Assembly (NCBI GenBank): GCA_015065615.1
Contig: SVPY01000016.1
Span: 1-56,021, forward strand
Reading direction: 5' to 3'
DNA length: 56,021 nucleotides
From: Oscillospiraceae bacterium
GTDB lineage: Bacteria; Bacillota; Clostridia; Oscillospirales; Acutalibacteraceae
Positions 17,215 through 26,131 of this stretch are shown in pieces. A model generated the notes under the pieces. That model saw nothing but the letters and a program-made list of their open reading frames with translations. It did no database searches and was not told where the DNA came from. The translations under genes and the position numbers were made by a program. Positions within the stretch are counted from its first letter, which is position 1. Every line of letters begins with the position of its first letter.

Positions 17215-17904
17215 ATGAAAGAACTTTATAACGGTAAAACAAAGAACGTTCTTCTTGACGAAGAAACAGGCATAGTACATCTTTTCTTTAAAGATGATGC
17301 TACAGGTGAAAACGGCGTATTTGATCCCGGTTCAAACACAGTAGGCGGAAGCGTTGAAGGCAAGGGCAAGGTTGGTCTTGCAGTTTCCAAGTACTTCTTC
17401 GAACTTATGGAAGCTAACGGCATCCCCACACATTACCTCGGCGCTGATATTGACGCAGGTCTTATGAAGGTAAGAAACTTAACTGTTCCCAGACTTGAGT
17501 TTGTTCTCCGCTACTATACAGCAGGCTCTATGTGCCGCCGCTTTACTCTTCCTGAGGGTATTGAGTTTGATCCTCCCTATACAGAGGTAACACTTAAGGA
17601 CGACGAGCAGGGCGATCCCCTCATCAGTGAGAGACTTTGCCTTATGAAGGGCATCCTTAAGGAAGGTCAGTACAACGAAGCTTTAGACATCGTTGTAAGA
17701 GTTGGTGAAGTTCTTAAGAAGGAACTTGCTACTATGGACCTTAAGCTTATCGACTTCAAGATCGAAATTGGTTACGATAAGAGCGGCAAGGTATTCGTTG
17801 CTGACGAAATCACACCCGACATCTGGAGAGTTAAAACAACAGACGGTCAGATCCCCAACCAGATTGACTGCGCTAAGCTCATCCTCGAAAAGCTTAATAA
17901 GTAA
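17215..17904 (+). CDS. purC: Phosphoribosylaminoimidazole-succinocarboxamide (SAICAR) synthase
   Basis: This 229-residue ATP-dependent ligase joins aspartate to CAIR in purine synthesis. Family motifs are the GKTKNV ATP-binding start (residues 6-11), FKDDATGENG, RYYTAGSMCRR, GDPLISE and DFKIEIG...ADEITPD. I start at ATG 17215, with a GAAGGGAG site 10 bases upstream; an upstream in-frame ATG at 17143 overlaps the promoter. It stands alone, away from other purine genes, between two terminators. The tail after ADEITPD (IWRVKTT) differs from the more usual TCRLW form. Confidence 0.93.
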   Translation: MKELYNGKTKNVLLDEETGIVHLFFKDDATGENGVFDPGSNTVGGSVEGKGKVGLAVSKYFFELMEANGIPTHYLGADIDAGLMKVRNLTVPRLEFVLRYYTAGSMCRRFTLPEGIEFDPPYTEVTLKDDEQGDPLISERLCLMKGILKEGQYNEALDIVVRVGEVLKKELATMDLKLIDFKIEIGYDKSGKVFVADEITPDIWRVKTTDGQIPNQIDCAKLILEKLNK

Positions 17905-17917
17905 TTATTAAAAAATT

Positions 17918-17946
17918 TCCTCCGATTAATTTCGGAGGATTTTTTA
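17918..17946 (+). terminator. Intrinsic terminator after purC
   Basis: An 8-bp TCCTCCGA / TCGGAGGA stem is followed by six T residues. Confidence 0.9.
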
Positions 17947-17947
17947 T

Positions 17948-17976
17948 TTGACAATATTTTATGGAAATGATAGTAT
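17948..17976 (+). promoter_or_regulatory. Sigma-A promoter of the ccdA-tlpA pair
   Basis: TTGACA (17948-17953) and TAGTAT (17971-17976) are 17 bases apart, immediately after the purC terminator. Confidence 0.75.
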
Positions 17977-18004
17977 TAATTAAAGTTTATTAAAGGATTT
18001 ATAT

Positions 18005-18664
18005 ATGCAGTATTTTATTTCATTTATTGAAGGTATTATAACTTTTATTTCCCCCTGCTTACTCCCTATGCTCCCTATTTACATTTCTTACTTTGCAGGC
18101 GGCAAAGAACGAAGCAGTAAAAAAACTATAATTAATGCTACGGGATTTATTTTAGGTTTCACTGTTATTTTCATATTATTAGGCACTTTAGCAGGAACAC
18201 TTGGTAGTTTTCTTTCAAAATATCAGATAGCTTTAAATATCATTACAGGACTTATAGTTATATTTTTCGGGCTTAACTTTATAGGTGTGTTTAAGCTTAA
18301 TATATTTAAGGGTACAAATGTAAAAATTAAAGATGATATGGGCTTTATTAGCTCACTTATTTTCGGATTTGTTTTTTCTATTGGCTGGACTCCCTGTGTG
18401 GGCGCTTTTTTAGGCTCAGCTTTAATGCTTGCTTCACAGCAAGGCACAGCATTAAAAGGCTTACTGATGCTTCTTTGCTATTCTTTAGGCTTGGGAATTC
18501 CCTTTATGATAAGCGCACTATTAATAGATAAACTAAAAACTACGTTTAATTTTATTAAAAGAAACTATAAAATAATTAACATTATTTCAGGATCGCTTTT
18601 AATTTTAGTTGGCATACTTATGATGACCGGCTCTCTTGGAATTCTTTTAAATCTTTTAAATTGA
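18005..18664 (+). CDS. CcdA-type transmembrane thiol-disulfide reductant carrier
   Basis: This 219-residue protein has six hydrophobic segments and the paired-cysteine signature of the CcdA/DsbD membrane domain. One cysteine is in ISPCLLPMLP in the first helix and the other in GWTPCVGAF in the fourth. It moves reducing equivalents from cytoplasmic thioredoxin across the membrane. It is followed 7 bases later by a TlpA/ResA-like thioredoxin, its natural partner. No cytochrome c genes are nearby, so the target may be another extracytoplasmic disulfide or methionine-sulfoxide system. Confidence 0.92.
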   Translation: MQYFISFIEGIITFISPCLLPMLPIYISYFAGGKERSSKKTIINATGFILGFTVIFILLGTLAGTLGSFLSKYQIALNIITGLIVIFFGLNFIGVFKLNIFKGTNVKIKDDMGFISSLIFGFVFSIGWTPCVGAFLGSALMLASQQGTALKGLLMLLCYSLGLGIPFMISALLIDKLKTTFNFIKRNYKIINIISGSLLILVGILMMTGSLGILLNLLN

Positions 18665-18671
18665 GGTAAAT

Positions 18672-19271
18672 ATGAAAAAAGAATTTAAATTAATATTGCT
18701 TTTACTAAGCCTTGTAATTATAATTGGCGCAGCCTTTCTTTTATACGACAGATACGCTGATTCCGCATTAGGTGATAATTTAGCAGTTACTGAAAGCACT
18801 GTTTCTAAAGAAGAAAATAATAGTAACAGTGAATCGGATGCAACAAGTGAAGATGTACCTTTAGCCCCTGATTTTACTGTTTACGATATTAACGGCAACA
18901 AAATAAAGCTTTCTGATTTTATAGGCAAAAAGGTTATAGTTAACTTCTGGGCAAGCTGGTGTGGCCCCTGCAAAAACGAGATGCCTGATTTCCAGAAGGC
19001 ATATGAAAAATACGGCAACGACATAGTATTTATGATGGTAAATATGACCGACGGCTCAAGTGAAACAGTTGATTCAGCAAAGAGCTTTATAGAAAAAAGT
19101 GGATACACCTTCCCTATTTACTTTGATAAAGACGAAAGCGCCCTTTATGCTTACTACGTTTACTCTATTCCTGCTACTTATTTCATTAGCAGCGACGGTA
19201 CTTTAGCATCTTACGCACGAGGTATGATAAACGAAGAGGCTTTAACTAAAGGCATAGGATTAATGAAATAA
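18672..19271 (+). CDS. TlpA/ResA-type membrane-anchored thioredoxin
   Basis: This 199-residue protein has an N-terminal membrane anchor (residues 6-25), a serine/glutamate-rich linker (about 38-62), and a thioredoxin fold with the active site WCGPC at 96-100. The cis-proline loop is likely YSIPATYF. It faces outside the cell and would be kept reduced by the preceding CcdA-like carrier. A GAGGT site and the 7-base gap support co-translation, and an intrinsic terminator follows. Confidence 0.93.
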   Translation: MKKEFKLILLLLSLVIIIGAAFLLYDRYADSALGDNLAVTESTVSKEENNSNSESDATSEDVPLAPDFTVYDINGNKIKLSDFIGKKVIVNFWASWCGPCKNEMPDFQKAYEKYGNDIVFMMVNMTDGSSETVDSAKSFIEKSGYTFPIYFDKDESALYAYYVYSIPATYFISSDGTLASYARGMINEEALTKGIGLMK

Positions 19272-19274
19272 ATT

Positions 19275-19300
19275 AAGGATAGTTAAAGCTATCCTTTTTC
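19275..19300 (+). terminator. Intrinsic terminator after the TlpA-like gene
   Basis: An AAGGATAG / CTATCCTT stem is followed by five T residues. Confidence 0.85.
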
Positions 19301-19354
19301 TTTACTTTTAAACTATATTCATTTTTAATTTTACCTAACTCAATTTAGCGGTTA

Positions 19355-19382
19355 TTGAAAATTTTATACTTTTTGATAAAAT
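19355..19382 (+). promoter_or_regulatory. Sigma-A promoter of the HTH-glycosidase fusion gene
   Basis: TTGAAA (19355-19360) and TAAAAT (19377-19382) are separated by 16 bases, about 30 bases before the start codon. Confidence 0.6.
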
Positions 19383-19412
19383 TAAAACATATTAAGCTAT
19401 AAGGGGGCTCGT

Positions 19413-21917
19413 ATGTATAAACTAAATAAATTTGGCAGCACTCTTCTGAAACTCAGAAAAGAACGCGGCTGGACTCAATCTGAACTTGCAGCTAAAATAG
19501 GCATTGCTCCGCAGTCAATTTCAAAGTGGGAATGCGAAATCGGGTACCCCGACGTAACACTTTTCCCTATAATCGCTGAGCTTTTTAATATTCCTATCGG
19601 CGTACTCTTTGGTGACCCTTTACTTGACTCCGACAAGCGCTTTGGCATGGAGCAAGAAAACTTAGTTCAGCAAAACAAACTCTCACACGAACATCACCAT
19701 AGCTTCGACTGTGAAAATAATAACAGACTATTTTTATATAAAAGCCGCAGCGGCACTCTCTCAGAACATTATGAAAAAGGCGAATTCTTTTTTAAACTAA
19801 CCGATGAATCAGGTGAACGTATTCTGCCGCTTTATAAAATCAATCGCCCTGAAAAAGAGGAACAGGAATATTATTGCGGACTGAGCAAAGATGATATAAT
19901 TTCATCAGGAAGAGACCTGATGGGTGAACTGCTTACTAAAAACGGCGACCCCGACTACAATGAAGTTAAAAACGCTTTACCTGTTATATTCAGGGATACA
20001 TATACTGTTCTGGGTGGTGTATCCTCTGTAGCGGGCCTTACTGTTGATACCGATGGCAGAGTGTATAATCAAAGTTCAGGACGAAGCAGAAAAACAATTG
20101 AAATATTTATACCGTCTGATTATGATAATAAACTTGGCTCCATAAAACCTTACCAGGCTTTGGTTGGTAAGGAATATCCTCTTCTTCTTTCGGTACATAC
20201 TGATGGAGAGCACACACTTGAATTCCTATATTTTGTAGAGCCTACTGAACCGGACAGAGACCCAATATGCTGGATAAGAATCAAAAGATATCAAAACAAT
20301 AAACCGGATTCATTTACTTTCGAATACCGTGTTGCGGCAATAGCCCGTGAAGCAGATGAAAAAGAAATGTTTGAAGCTCCGCCGTCAGAAGAACTTTTTC
20401 TCGATGCATTATACGATACAGTAAGCTATTGGGTGGAATTTTCAAATGAAGGCGCCGAATTTAAAATTCCGGAAGAGGAGCTTTCAAGAATCACAAGAGG
20501 CTCTTTAGCCTTTGCTGCACTCACGTTTACCTGTGAGCACGCTCACTACGGCCATAGATTTTACGGAAAAGAGATACACGATAATTTCCCTCCAAACTAT
20601 ATATTTACTATTGAATCCCTCTGTAGTCTTGGCAGGTTTACTGAAGCTAAAAACATTTTCACTCATTTTCTTAAATACGTTCTCAGAAGTGATGGCAGAA
20701 TAAACTACCGCCAGGGTACCGGCCTTAATTTTGGCGCCAGCGCCGCCGAATACGGAATGCTCCTTTTCTTAGCAAACCGTTACCGTAAAGCACTTAGTAT
20801 TGATTCACTGGGTGAAAAAGAACTTCGAAAGCTTATAGCTATGGGCGAAGTTATTTTAGAACATATGAGTGAATGTGAAGAACTTAGCTCAGTTAAGCTT
20901 ATTAAAATGTGTGCAGAAGCTGACACTAACGAGAGAATTCATATTTATATAAATAATAACCTTTGGGCAATACGAGGACTTAATTCTTTAGCTTCACTGC
21001 TTGGGGAAAATGGCTATAAATATTTAAAAGCCGCTTTAGAATTACACACAAACGTTAATAAAATAATTGATAACTTCGCTGTTAAAAACACACGTTTTGG
21101 CGATTTACCGCCTTTCAGAATCGGATATACTGCAACTCCCGCCACTCTTTCAAGATGTATGGATACTTTTTATCCTCTTACAGATGAAAAAAGAGCTATA
21201 TATTATAGCTCTGCTTGGGACAGAACGGATACTAACCGAGACGAAGACTTGATTGAGAATTCTTATGCAAATTACCGTTACTATCCCGAAATGCTCTCCT
21301 CCATGCTTCTTGATAAACGTTATGCTGATTCTATTTTTATGATGCGCGAAAACATTGGCGGAGAAACCCTCGGCATGACAAGATTCCTGGAAAGAATAGA
21401 TAACTGGCCTGTGTTAAGTTATGCAAGATTCCTCATTGAAACAAACCGTATTGAAAAATACCTATTATTACTTTTCGCTCACGCTTCACATCACGGAAGA
21501 CCCGATCTTATGACCTACCACGAACAGGTTTCCATTGATGGTGCTGCAGTTGGCAATGACTGTATTCCTTCGCTTTTAACTGTTCCAGTTATGCTTACAT
21601 GGTGTTTTGCTTATGAAAATGTAGAGGGCAAAACTTTAAGGCTGCTTTCCGCACTGCCTCGTGAATGGTATAATAAGCCTTTTGAAGTAAAAGGCATAAG
21701 TTTTTCAGAAGGTAAAATTGATATGAGCCATAACGGCAAAAAGCTAATTGTCACTTTTGAAAATACGCCTGAAATTAACGTTGAACTAGTCCTGAGAAAC
21801 AAAGATAGTGTAAATAGTCAAGATATCACACTTGGCAATGAATATATAGATGCTATTGAGGGTAAGGTTTTGCACCTGAAAAAAGGCATAAAAGAATTCG
21901 AAATAGCCGTTAAATAA
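19413..21917 (+). CDS. XRE-type HTH domain fused to a large glycosidase-like domain
   Basis: This 834-residue protein begins with a clear Cro/C1-type helix-turn-helix (about residues 8-65), including WTQSELAAKIGIAPQSISKWE and LFNIPIGVLFGD. A short linker leads into about 750 residues that look like a beta-sandwich followed by an all-helical barrel. Segments such as ITRGSLAFAALTF, GRINYRQGTG and FPPNYIFTIESL recall six-hairpin glycosidases (GH63/65/94-like), and it ends in a short beta tail. I know no standard family with this order. It may be a one-component regulator sensing a sugar through a catalytic or degenerate glycosidase domain. A GGGGG ribosome site precedes it and a shared terminator follows. 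DNA-binding part certain, remainder inferred. Confidence 0.75.
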   Translation: MYKLNKFGSTLLKLRKERGWTQSELAAKIGIAPQSISKWECEIGYPDVTLFPIIAELFNIPIGVLFGDPLLDSDKRFGMEQENLVQQNKLSHEHHHSFDCENNNRLFLYKSRSGTLSEHYEKGEFFFKLTDESGERILPLYKINRPEKEEQEYYCGLSKDDIISSGRDLMGELLTKNGDPDYNEVKNALPVIFRDTYTVLGGVSSVAGLTVDTDGRVYNQSSGRSRKTIEIFIPSDYDNKLGSIKPYQALVGKEYPLLLSVHTDGEHTLEFLYFVEPTEPDRDPICWIRIKRYQNNKPDSFTFEYRVAAIAREADEKEMFEAPPSEELFLDALYDTVSYWVEFSNEGAEFKIPEEELSRITRGSLAFAALTFTCEHAHYGHRFYGKEIHDNFPPNYIFTIESLCSLGRFTEAKNIFTHFLKYVLRSDGRINYRQGTGLNFGASAAEYGMLLFLANRYRKALSIDSLGEKELRKLIAMGEVILEHMSECEELSSVKLIKMCAEADTNERIHIYINNNLWAIRGLNSLASLLGENGYKYLKAALELHTNVNKIIDNFAVKNTRFGDLPPFRIGYTATPATLSRCMDTFYPLTDEKRAIYYSSAWDRTDTNRDEDLIENSYANYRYYPEMLSSMLLDKRYADSIFMMRENIGGETLGMTRFLERIDNWPVLSYARFLIETNRIEKYLLLLFAHASHHGRPDLMTYHEQVSIDGAAVGNDCIPSLLTVPVMLTWCFAYENVEGKTLRLLSALPREWYNKPFEVKGISFSEGKIDMSHNGKKLIVTFENTPEINVELVLRNKDSVNSQDITLGNEYIDAIEGKVLHLKKGIKEFEIAVK

Positions 21918-21920
21918 TTA

Positions 21921-21950
21921 AAAGCGAGGTTTTTACACCTCGCTTTTTGT
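21921..21950. terminator. Terminator shared by the HTH-glycosidase and UroD-like genes
   Basis: A 10-bp stem (AAAGCGAGGT / ACCTCGCTTT) with a T tail on the plus strand lies between converging genes. Confidence 0.85.
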
Positions 21951-21951
21951 T

Positions 21952-23070
21952 TTAATTATTTTGTGCTTCTATTCTCTCGTTATATTCGTCTACAATTTTA
22001 CCGACGAGACGGATTCTTTCGATATCGCCTGTGGAGGAGATTTCGTCGGAAATGCCTAAAATAAGGTTAGGAGCAAAGAGCTCGATGATTTTATTTACGC
22101 AGTCGATAAGAGTTTGCTCGGGGTAAATTTCATCGAAGTAAACTGCAGGGATACCGTCGATAAGGTACATATCGCCTAAAGCTTCTTTAACTTCTTCAAG
22201 TGTAACGTCACCCTGAGGTACAGGAGTAATAGCCTCGATACCGTCAAGACCTGTTTCCTTATAGTATTCTAAAAGGCCCTTATTGTCGCCATCAAAATGA
22301 GCGTGGGTAAATCTGCCTGCAGCGTGAAGCAGTTCATTACGCCATTTATATTCGGGAAGAACGTATTTTTCAAATAAATAGGGAGGCAGCGTTCCTGAAT
22401 GAACGTTATCACCGAAGTTTATTATATTGATTGGTGATTCTATAACCGCCTTAAGCATTCTTTCCTGACTTTCGTGCAGTGCTCTGAAGTAATCTTCAAC
22501 CAGTTCAGGGTAATCAGCAAGAGCATATATAGCTTCCTCAACACCCATAATGTCGATATAAAGACGCTGCATATTTACACGCTGAATTGAAATTGTGGGA
22601 GCGCCTAAGTCGCATACTAAATTTTTTATCTCGTTATGTCTTTCATAATTATAACGCCAGAAAGTATGTTCCTCAATATAAGTGAATATTTTAAGCTCTT
22701 CCTCGTTAGTTACGTACCATTTACTTGGATACCTTGCCCAACTGGTAGGAGTAAGCCTGATTTCCTGCCATACTGTACCAAGAGGCGTATCTATATAATA
22801 ATATTCTACGTTGCCCTTCACTTCAAAGCGCTTTTTAACTGTATCGTCATAATATGACTCTAAGCAGCTGTCAAAATCATAAAGTCTTGCTGAGCATCCG
22901 AGTTCTCTGAAAATATCGTGATACCCCAAGCCCTCGTATTTACCGGGAAGATTACCATAATCAAACATTTTATCGTTAATCCAGCAAATAATTCTAGGCT
23001 GCCAAATAATTTTTCCGCCTGCTCTTTTGAAGCAAACGTCTTCGTGAAGTTTATAGTAATCTTTTCTCAT
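21952..23070 (-). CDS. Uroporphyrinogen-decarboxylase-fold protein, copy 2
   Basis: This 372-residue protein resembles the UroD/methylcobamide:CoM methyltransferase superfamily. It has an N-terminal KRAGGKIIWQPR segment, a central FGDNVHSG, and THAHFDGDNKG and LDGIEAITPVPQGDVTLEE motifs where the family binds its substrate and zinc. I start at ATG 23070 with an AGGAG site, giving the same length as the upstream paralogue; a TTG 6 bases earlier is less likely. No corrinoid protein is adjacent, so the substrate is unknown. Its last third is almost identical in DNA to its neighbour. Confidence 0.82.
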   Translation of the reverse strand: MRKDYYKLHEDVCFKRAGGKIIWQPRIICWINDKMFDYGNLPGKYEGLGYHDIFRELGCSARLYDFDSCLESYYDDTVKKRFEVKGNVEYYYIDTPLGTVWQEIRLTPTSWARYPSKWYVTNEEELKIFTYIEEHTFWRYNYERHNEIKNLVCDLGAPTISIQRVNMQRLYIDIMGVEEAIYALADYPELVEDYFRALHESQERMLKAVIESPINIINFGDNVHSGTLPPYLFEKYVLPEYKWRNELLHAAGRFTHAHFDGDNKGLLEYYKETGLDGIEAITPVPQGDVTLEEVKEALGDMYLIDGIPAVYFDEIYPEQTLIDCVNKIIELFAPNLILGISDEISSTGDIERIRLVGKIVDEYNERIEAQNN

Positions 23071-23080
23071 AATCAAGCTC

Positions 23081-24199
23081 CTATTTATTCTGCGCCTCTA
23101 TTTTTGCATTATATTCGTCTACAATTTTACCGACGAGACGGATTCTTTCGATATCGCCTGTGGAGGAGATTTCGTCGGAAATTCCTAAAATAAGGTTAGG
23201 AGCAAAGAGATCAATAATTTTATTTACGCAGTCAATAAGTGTCTGCTCGGGATAAATTTCATCAAAATAAACAGCGGGAATACCGTCAATAAGGAACATA
23301 TCGCCTAAAGCTTCCTTAACTTCTTCAAGTGTAACGTCACCCTGAGGTACAGGAGTAATAGCCTCGATGCCGTCAAGACCTGTTTCCTTATAGTATTCTA
23401 AAAGGCCCTTATTGTCGCCATCGAAATGAGCGTGAGTAAATCTGCCTGCAGCGTGGAGAATTTCGTTTCTTATCTTATACTCGGGGAGAACGTACTGTTC
23501 AAAAATATTTGCGGGAAGTAAACCTGAATGAACGTTATCGCCGAAGTTTATGATCATAAGAGGTGATTCGATAACTGCTTCAAGCATTCTCATCTGGCTG
23601 TCGTGAAGAGCCTTGCAGTAAGCATCAACTGTTTCGGGATAATCGTATAAAGCGTAAATAGTTTCTTCCGCGCCCATAAGGTCGATGTAAAGGCGCTGAA
23701 TATTAACGCGCTGAATAAACATAGTAGGCGCGCCTAAATCGCCCCATCTCTCTTTAACTTCGTTGAATCTATCCTCTCTGTAGCGCCAGAAGGTGTGCTC
23801 CTCTATGTAGGTGTAAATTTTCATTTCCTCTTCGGTTGTGATAAACCATTTACTGGGGAAACGAGCCCAACTGTTTTTGGAAATTTTAGTTTCCTGCCAT
23901 ACCGTACCGATGGGAGTATCGATGTAGTAGTATTCCACGTCATTCTTTTTTTCAAAACGGGTTTTAATTGTATCGTCGTAGTACTGCTCAATACACCAGC
24001 CGTAATCGTAAACACGGGATGAACATCCCAGCTCCCTGAACATCTCTACGGGGCTCATACCCTCGTAAATGCCGGGAAGTTTACCGTCTTCAAAAAGTTT
24101 ATCGTCGCGCCAGCACTGAACACGGGGCTGCCATATTATTTTGCCGCCTGCTCTTTTAAAGCAAACGTCTTCGTGAAGTTTCCAGTAATTTGTTGCCAT
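23081..24199 (-). CDS. Uroporphyrinogen-decarboxylase-fold protein, copy 1
   Basis: This 372-residue protein is a tandem paralogue of the next gene downstream. It shares the KRAGGKIIWQPR start, the GDNVHSG and HFDGDNKG motifs, and an almost identical C-terminal third. Its middle and N-terminal parts are much more diverged. An AAGGAG site precedes ATG 24199. Only 10 bases separate its stop from the next start, so the two copies are co-transcribed. UroD-fold proteins outside haem synthesis are often methyl transferases or demethylases. This reading is from the family, not from a visible partner gene. Confidence 0.82.
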   Translation of the reverse strand: MATNYWKLHEDVCFKRAGGKIIWQPRVQCWRDDKLFEDGKLPGIYEGMSPVEMFRELGCSSRVYDYGWCIEQYYDDTIKTRFEKKNDVEYYYIDTPIGTVWQETKISKNSWARFPSKWFITTEEEMKIYTYIEEHTFWRYREDRFNEVKERWGDLGAPTMFIQRVNIQRLYIDLMGAEETIYALYDYPETVDAYCKALHDSQMRMLEAVIESPLMIINFGDNVHSGLLPANIFEQYVLPEYKIRNEILHAAGRFTHAHFDGDNKGLLEYYKETGLDGIEAITPVPQGDVTLEEVKEALGDMFLIDGIPAVYFDEIYPEQTLIDCVNKIIDLFAPNLILGISDEISSTGDIERIRLVGKIVDEYNAKIEAQNK

Positions 24200-24229
24200 A
24201 ATAATTCTCCTTATTAATTTTAATTATAA

Positions 24230-25090
24230 TTAATCTCTATATTCAGCGGCTTTTCTCGTTAAATCCGCTTTTGAATGACCGGGATGGAAGCTCTGCCAGG
24301 AAACAACCCTCTGCTCTTCCGGAATAACCATTAACTGCTGACCATACATACCGCCCTTGCAGTAAGAAGAACCTATACCGATGGGGCGAAGCTCGTAGCC
24401 GTTAGAAAGAACAGTGTTTGCCCATTCTTCTGAAATATAGCGCTTACCTTTGTACGCACCGCCGTTTAAATATATTGCGCCAAGCTTTGCCATATCGCCT
24501 ACTCTTATGTAGAGGCCTGTAGCGCCAATTACGTGACCTTTAGGGCAATGGCTCCAAGCAGCCTCACGGAAACCAAGAGGAAAGAAAAGCTCACGCCACA
24601 AGAAATTATCGGTAGTCTCCCCTACTTTTTCCTCAACTATTCTTGAAAGAACGTAAAACGCGCCGTCGGTATATCTTCTTTCGCCGCCGGGTTTACCTAA
24701 GCATTCAAGATTCATAAAATAGCTTAAGTAATCCTCGCCGAATTCATTAGCATCGAGGCTATCGATATCAAGGGAGCTTGGCACGTGAATCTGATGAAGA
24801 AGCAGATTATGTACCGTAGTCTCCTTCCAGTATTCGTGGTATGTTTCGGGGCAGGATTTCCCGAGAGCCTCGGTAACCGTATCCGTTATTTTTAAGAGAC
24901 CTCTATCCACACACATACCTATGGCTGTAACCACGAAAGCCTTTGCCACGGAGTAAATATCCTGACAAGGGTTATTCTTTCTGATTTCAATGGTTTCGGG
25001 ATCACTGTTTCCGATTATTTCGGCAATACTTATAAAATTATCGCCTGAAGCTAAAATTTCTTCTTTTGCATATTCTAAAAATTTACTCAT
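24230..25090 (-). CDS. Serine hydrolase of the beta-lactamase class C / esterase family, copy 2
   Basis: This 286-residue protein carries the SxxK catalytic motif as SVAK (Ser47, Lys50). The second motif reads YTD where the family usually has YxN; the paralogue next door has YND. It lacks a signal peptide, so it is probably a cytoplasmic esterase or amidase rather than a penicillin-binding protein. Its ATG follows the upstream paralogue's stop with no gap (TAAATG), with a GAGGAAA site inside that gene, so translation is coupled. Substrate unknown. Confidence 0.85.
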   Translation of the reverse strand: MSKFLEYAKEEILASGDNFISIAEIIGNSDPETIEIRKNNPCQDIYSVAKAFVVTAIGMCVDRGLLKITDTVTEALGKSCPETYHEYWKETTVHNLLLHQIHVPSSLDIDSLDANEFGEDYLSYFMNLECLGKPGGERRYTDGAFYVLSRIVEEKVGETTDNFLWRELFFPLGFREAAWSHCPKGHVIGATGLYIRVGDMAKLGAIYLNGGAYKGKRYISEEWANTVLSNGYELRPIGIGSSYCKGGMYGQQLMVIPEEQRVVSWQSFHPGHSKADLTRKAAEYRD

Positions 25091-25993
25091 TTATATTTCC
25101 TCATTATCTCTATATTCAGAAGCAATTCTTATAAAACCCTGCACGTCGTCTTCAGGCCTGAAAGACTGCCATGCTACCACTCGTTTTTCCTCAGGAATTA
25201 CTACTATTAACTGCTCACGCATACCGCCCTTACTGTAGCTTTCACCGATACCGTTTTTGCGGAAGGTAAGACCCTTTTCAATAGAAAACTTTACCCAATC
25301 CTCTGAAAGAATTCTTTTATTCTGCCATACGCCGCCGTTTAAATAAAGAGCGCCGTATTTTACCATATCCTCAACTCTTATGTAAAGACCTGTAGCTCCC
25401 ATGGTGTGACCCTTGGGGCAGTGACTCCATGCGGCTTCACGGAAACCTAAAGGATAAAAAAGCTCTTTCCACAAAAAGTTATCCAGGGGCATTTTAGCTT
25501 TCTTTTCGATTATTACGGATAAAAGGTAATAAGCGGCATCGTTATAATGATACTCAGTACCCGGCTTACAGCTAAGTGGGTAAGTGAGCATATATTTTAA
25601 GTAGTCGTCACCCCACTTGGTTGCATCGTAAGCGTCGATATCGAGAAAACTTCCCGGTAAACCTATTTGCCTTTTTATTACGTTTTCCACGGTGGTTTCG
25701 TACCAATAAGGGTGTATATTTTCGGGAAGCTCGTCCTTTATTATATCGGTAACAATTTCGTCGAAGGATAAAAGCTTTCTTTCCAGCAGTATTCCTATAG
25801 CTGTGGCGGTAAAACTTTTAGCCACGGAGTAAACGTCCTGACAGGGGTTATTTTTAATAAATTCAATTTTTTCAGCCTTCTCATAGCCGTTTATTGCATT
25901 TTCACCCTGAAGCTCGGCTACAGAAAACATATTTATATTTTCTATTCCGCCTTCAATTACTTTGGATTTAAAATACTCAAGAAACCTGCTCAT
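25091..25993 (-). CDS. Serine hydrolase of the beta-lactamase class C / esterase family, copy 1
   Basis: This 300-residue serine hydrolase has SVAK (Ser56, Lys59) and YND as its first two catalytic motifs, and no signal peptide. I start at ATG 25993, which aligns with the paralogue's MSKFLEY start; a GTG 12 bases upstream is possible. It shares long segments with the next gene (LGFREAAWSHCPKGH, GATGLYIRV), showing a tandem duplication. It heads a four-gene minus-strand run with the UroD-like pair, which suggests that an ester-containing compound is processed by all of them together. That link is inference. Confidence 0.85.
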   Translation of the reverse strand: MSRFLEYFKSKVIEGGIENINMFSVAELQGENAINGYEKAEKIEFIKNNPCQDVYSVAKSFTATAIGILLERKLLSFDEIVTDIIKDELPENIHPYWYETTVENVIKRQIGLPGSFLDIDAYDATKWGDDYLKYMLTYPLSCKPGTEYHYNDAAYYLLSVIIEKKAKMPLDNFLWKELFYPLGFREAAWSHCPKGHTMGATGLYIRVEDMVKYGALYLNGGVWQNKRILSEDWVKFSIEKGLTFRKNGIGESYSKGGMREQLIVVIPEEKRVVAWQSFRPEDDVQGFIRIASEYRDNEEI

Positions 25994-26079
25994 AAATATA
26001 TTCACCGACTTTTATAATTTACTTAAGTATAACAGTTATTTCTCAAAAAAACAATGTTGTTTTATCCCAATTTTTCACA

Positions 26080-26118
26080 AATAAAAAAGATGTATGGGAG
26101 AAGACCACATACATCTTT
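26080..26118 (-). terminator. Intrinsic terminator after the DMT transporter
   Basis: On the minus strand an 11-bp stem (AAAGATGTATG / CATACATCTTT) runs into a T tract. Confidence 0.85.
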
Positions 26119-26131
26119 ATGCTTTATTCAA

